This document shows positions 62,723-64,000 of a DNA stretch of 64,000 nucleotides, one piece after another. The notes beneath the pieces are model-generated. The model saw only the letters and a list, made by a program, of their open reading frames with translations, was not told where the DNA came from and did no database searches. Origin of the DNA: Alphaproteobacteria bacterium (lineage in GTDB: Bacteria > Pseudomonadota > Alphaproteobacteria > Caulobacterales > Parvularculaceae); assembly GCA_030433215.1 (NCBI GenBank), contig JAUIMC010000001.1, positions 310,001-374,000 of the forward strand, written 5' to 3'. Position 1 is the first letter of the stretch. Every line of letters begins with the position of its first letter. Made by a program: the position numbers and the translations under genes.

Positions 62723-63673
62723 GTGCCAGAAGACAAGTCTTTCGCCATCGCCAGCCGCCGGTCGCCGCTCGCCATGGCCCAGGCGCGGCTCGTCCAGTCC
62801 ATGGTCGCCAAAGCCGCTGGCCTGCCTGCCGAAGCCGCGCCGATCCGCGATTACGTCTCCAGCGGCGACCGCAATCTCACAGGCTCCCTTGCGGAGATCG
62901 GCGGCAAGGGGCTTTTCACCAAGGAGATCGAGGAGGCGCTGCTCTCAGGCGCGGCGCGGTTCGCCGTCCACTCCATGAAGGACATGCCGGCGGAAAGCCC
63001 GCCGGGACTCGTCACAGCGGCCATACCGCCCCGCGAGGACCCGCGCGACGCTTTCATTTCCTTCGTTGCGGAAACGCCATGGGACTTGCCGTCCGGCGCC
63101 AGGGTCGGCACCGCGTCGGTGCGGCGCGCGGCGCAATTGCTGGCCCGCCGGCCGGATCTCGAGACCGTCACCCTGCGCGGCAATGTCGGCACGCGCATCG
63201 ACAAGCTGGAGCGCGGCGAGGCCGAAGCGACCTTTCTGGCGCTCGCCGGGCTCAACCGGCTGAGCTTTGAAGATCACGCCACCACAATCATGGCTGTCGA
63301 CGAAATGCTGCCCGCCGTGGGGCAGGGCGCCTTGTGCGTACAGACCCGCGAGGACGATGCGGAGGCGCGCGAAATCGCCGCCGTCTTCAACTGCCCGCGC
63401 ACCAGCGCCTGCGTCGCCATCGAACGGGCTTTCCTCGCCGGGCTCGACGGGTCCTGCCGCACGCCCATCGCCGGGCTCGCGGTCATCGACGGCGGCGAGA
63501 TCGTTTTCCGGGGCGAGGTTCTGTCCCTCGACGGAAAAGAGCGGCACAGAGCCGAGCGCCGTTTGCCTTACGCGCCCGGCTGCGATGAGGCGGCGGCGAC
63601 GCTGGGCGCCGAAGCGGCGGCGGAAGTGAGGTCGGCGGCCGGCGAGGAGTTTTTCCGAAAGCTCGGCCAGTGA
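62723..63673 (+). CDS. hemC: Porphobilinogen deaminase HemC
   Basis: HemC joins four porphobilinogen units to hydroxymethylbilane in haem synthesis. The 316-aa protein starts FAIASRRSPLAMAQARLVQS and carries RVGTASVRRAAQLLARRPDL, RGNVGTRIDKLERGEAEATF and the dipyrromethane cofactor cysteine C245 in LDGSCRTPIAG. GTG 62723 has no strong ribosome binding site. Its stop overlaps the hemD start (GTGA). Confidence 0.95.
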   Translation: MPEDKSFAIASRRSPLAMAQARLVQSMVAKAAGLPAEAAPIRDYVSSGDRNLTGSLAEIGGKGLFTKEIEEALLSGAARFAVHSMKDMPAESPPGLVTAAIPPREDPRDAFISFVAETPWDLPSGARVGTASVRRAAQLLARRPDLETVTLRGNVGTRIDKLERGEAEATFLALAGLNRLSFEDHATTIMAVDEMLPAVGQGALCVQTREDDAEAREIAAVFNCPRTSACVAIERAFLAGLDGSCRTPIAGLAVIDGGEIVFRGEVLSLDGKERHRAERRLPYAPGCDEAAATLGAEAAAEVRSAAGEEFFRKLGQ

Positions 63674-64000
63674 CGCCGCCGCGCGTCATCGTCACCCGGC
63701 CCGAGCCCGATGCGGCGGCCTTTGCCGATTTGTGCCGCGCGCATGGATTGGACCCGGTGCTCTCTCCGGTGATGACGATCGAAATCGAAAGCGCGCCCGT
63801 GGATTTGTCCGGCGATCTCGCGGACGCCGGCACGCTTGCTTTTACCTCGGCGAATGGCGTGCGCGCCTTTGCGGCAAAAGCCACAATGCGCGATCTGCCG
63901 GTTTTCGCCGTGGGCGCCGTCACGGCGGAGGCGGCGAAAGCAGCCGGGTTTGAAAATGTTCAGGCCGCTGGCGGCGATGTCGACAGTCTCGCCGCTCATA
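63670..64000 (+). CDS. hemD: Uroporphyrinogen-III synthase HemD (truncated by the window)
   Basis: GTG 63670 overlaps the hemC stop. The visible 110 residues, beginning MTPPRVIVTRPEPDAAAFAD with LAFTSANGVRAFAAK further on, fit the first half of HemD, which closes the linear tetrapyrrole made by HemC. The rest lies outside the window. Confidence 0.88.
   Translation, partial: MTPPRVIVTRPEPDAAAFADLCRAHGLDPVLSPVMTIEIESAPVDLSGDLADAGTLAFTSANGVRAFAAKATMRDLPVFAVGAVTAEAAKAAGFENVQAAGGDVDSLAAH

Noticed and set aside
1-64000. tRNA, rRNA, insertion sequences, prophage or attachment sites
   Set aside because: No T-loop/acceptor pattern of tRNA, no rRNA, and no transposase, integrase or phage gene was recognised on either strand.

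Overview
This window is a GC-rich, gene-dense chromosomal segment of a Gram-negative bacterium, almost certainly an alphaproteobacterium. The evidence is family content and gene order: miaB-phoH-ybeY-corC-lnt, an XRE regulator just before metK and trmB, rimP-nusA-ylxR-infB, ubiB-ubiE next to ihfB, divergent tsaD/hemC, a UrcA-family protein and an HWE-type histidine kinase. I cannot name a genus from the sequence alone. No tRNA, rRNA, CRISPR array, prophage or transposase gene was seen. Both ends are cut: a minus-strand gene starts at position 34 and leaves on the left, and hemD runs off the right end.

Layout. 0.3-1.7 kb: an AT-richer islet with an orphan yidD coupled to a tiny unknown gene, then a DUF1223 protein. 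1.9-9.95 kb: RNA and translation genes and envelope genes (miaB, phoH, ybeY, corC, lnt, XRE, metK, trmB). 10-14.3 kb: a glucuronoyl-esterase-like lipoprotein, an MscS channel, ttcA and a 2OG-Fe(II) oxygenase. 14.4-19 kb: a UrcA protein and two tandemly duplicated CadC/TolB/TPR membrane regulators. 19-23 kb (minus): an acetyltransferase and two glycosyltransferases in one overlapping operon, a DUF2937 protein, and a proline-rich protein with a PEP-CTERM-like tail. 23.1-28.7 kb: the rimP-nusA-ylxR-infB operon with a visible promoter and leader terminator. 28.7-36.3 kb: GNAT, NR/NMN salvage (pnuC plus NadR-like kinase), coaBC, ubiB, ubiE, ihfB, lapA and trpF.

36.4-43.6 kb: two lipoproteins lie between trpF and trpB, followed by an unknown acidic protein and a Crp/Fnr-like regulator, a two-domain KaiC-like ATPase and an HWE histidine kinase. 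The last three form the most unusual signalling cluster here. 43.7-53.5 kb: SulP transporter, a 47-aa protein, a PQQ dehydrogenase, an ABA4-like protein, an SRPBCC protein and a small regulator-like protein with a palindromic operator candidate, a fatty acid desaturase and an M20 amidohydrolase. 53.5-64 kb: a Tat-type secreted protein, a frameshifted Rho_N-like gene with an HVA1-like gene, argG, a DCC thiol oxidoreductase, ppa, YciI, gpsA, TetR, a 39-aa membrane protein with its own promoter and terminator, an Rrf2 regulator, tsaD, hemC and hemD.

Patterns not explained by genes. A dispersed motif, GCAGCAT, is repeated at 11- to 13-bp spacing at six loci between 36.3 and 61.7 kb; five are intergenic or at gene ends and signal-peptide regions, and one is in a variable part of tsaD. 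Hairpins sit over the ribosome binding sites of the glycosyltransferase operon and the PEP-CTERM-like gene. A YlxR homologue appears to use a CTG start.
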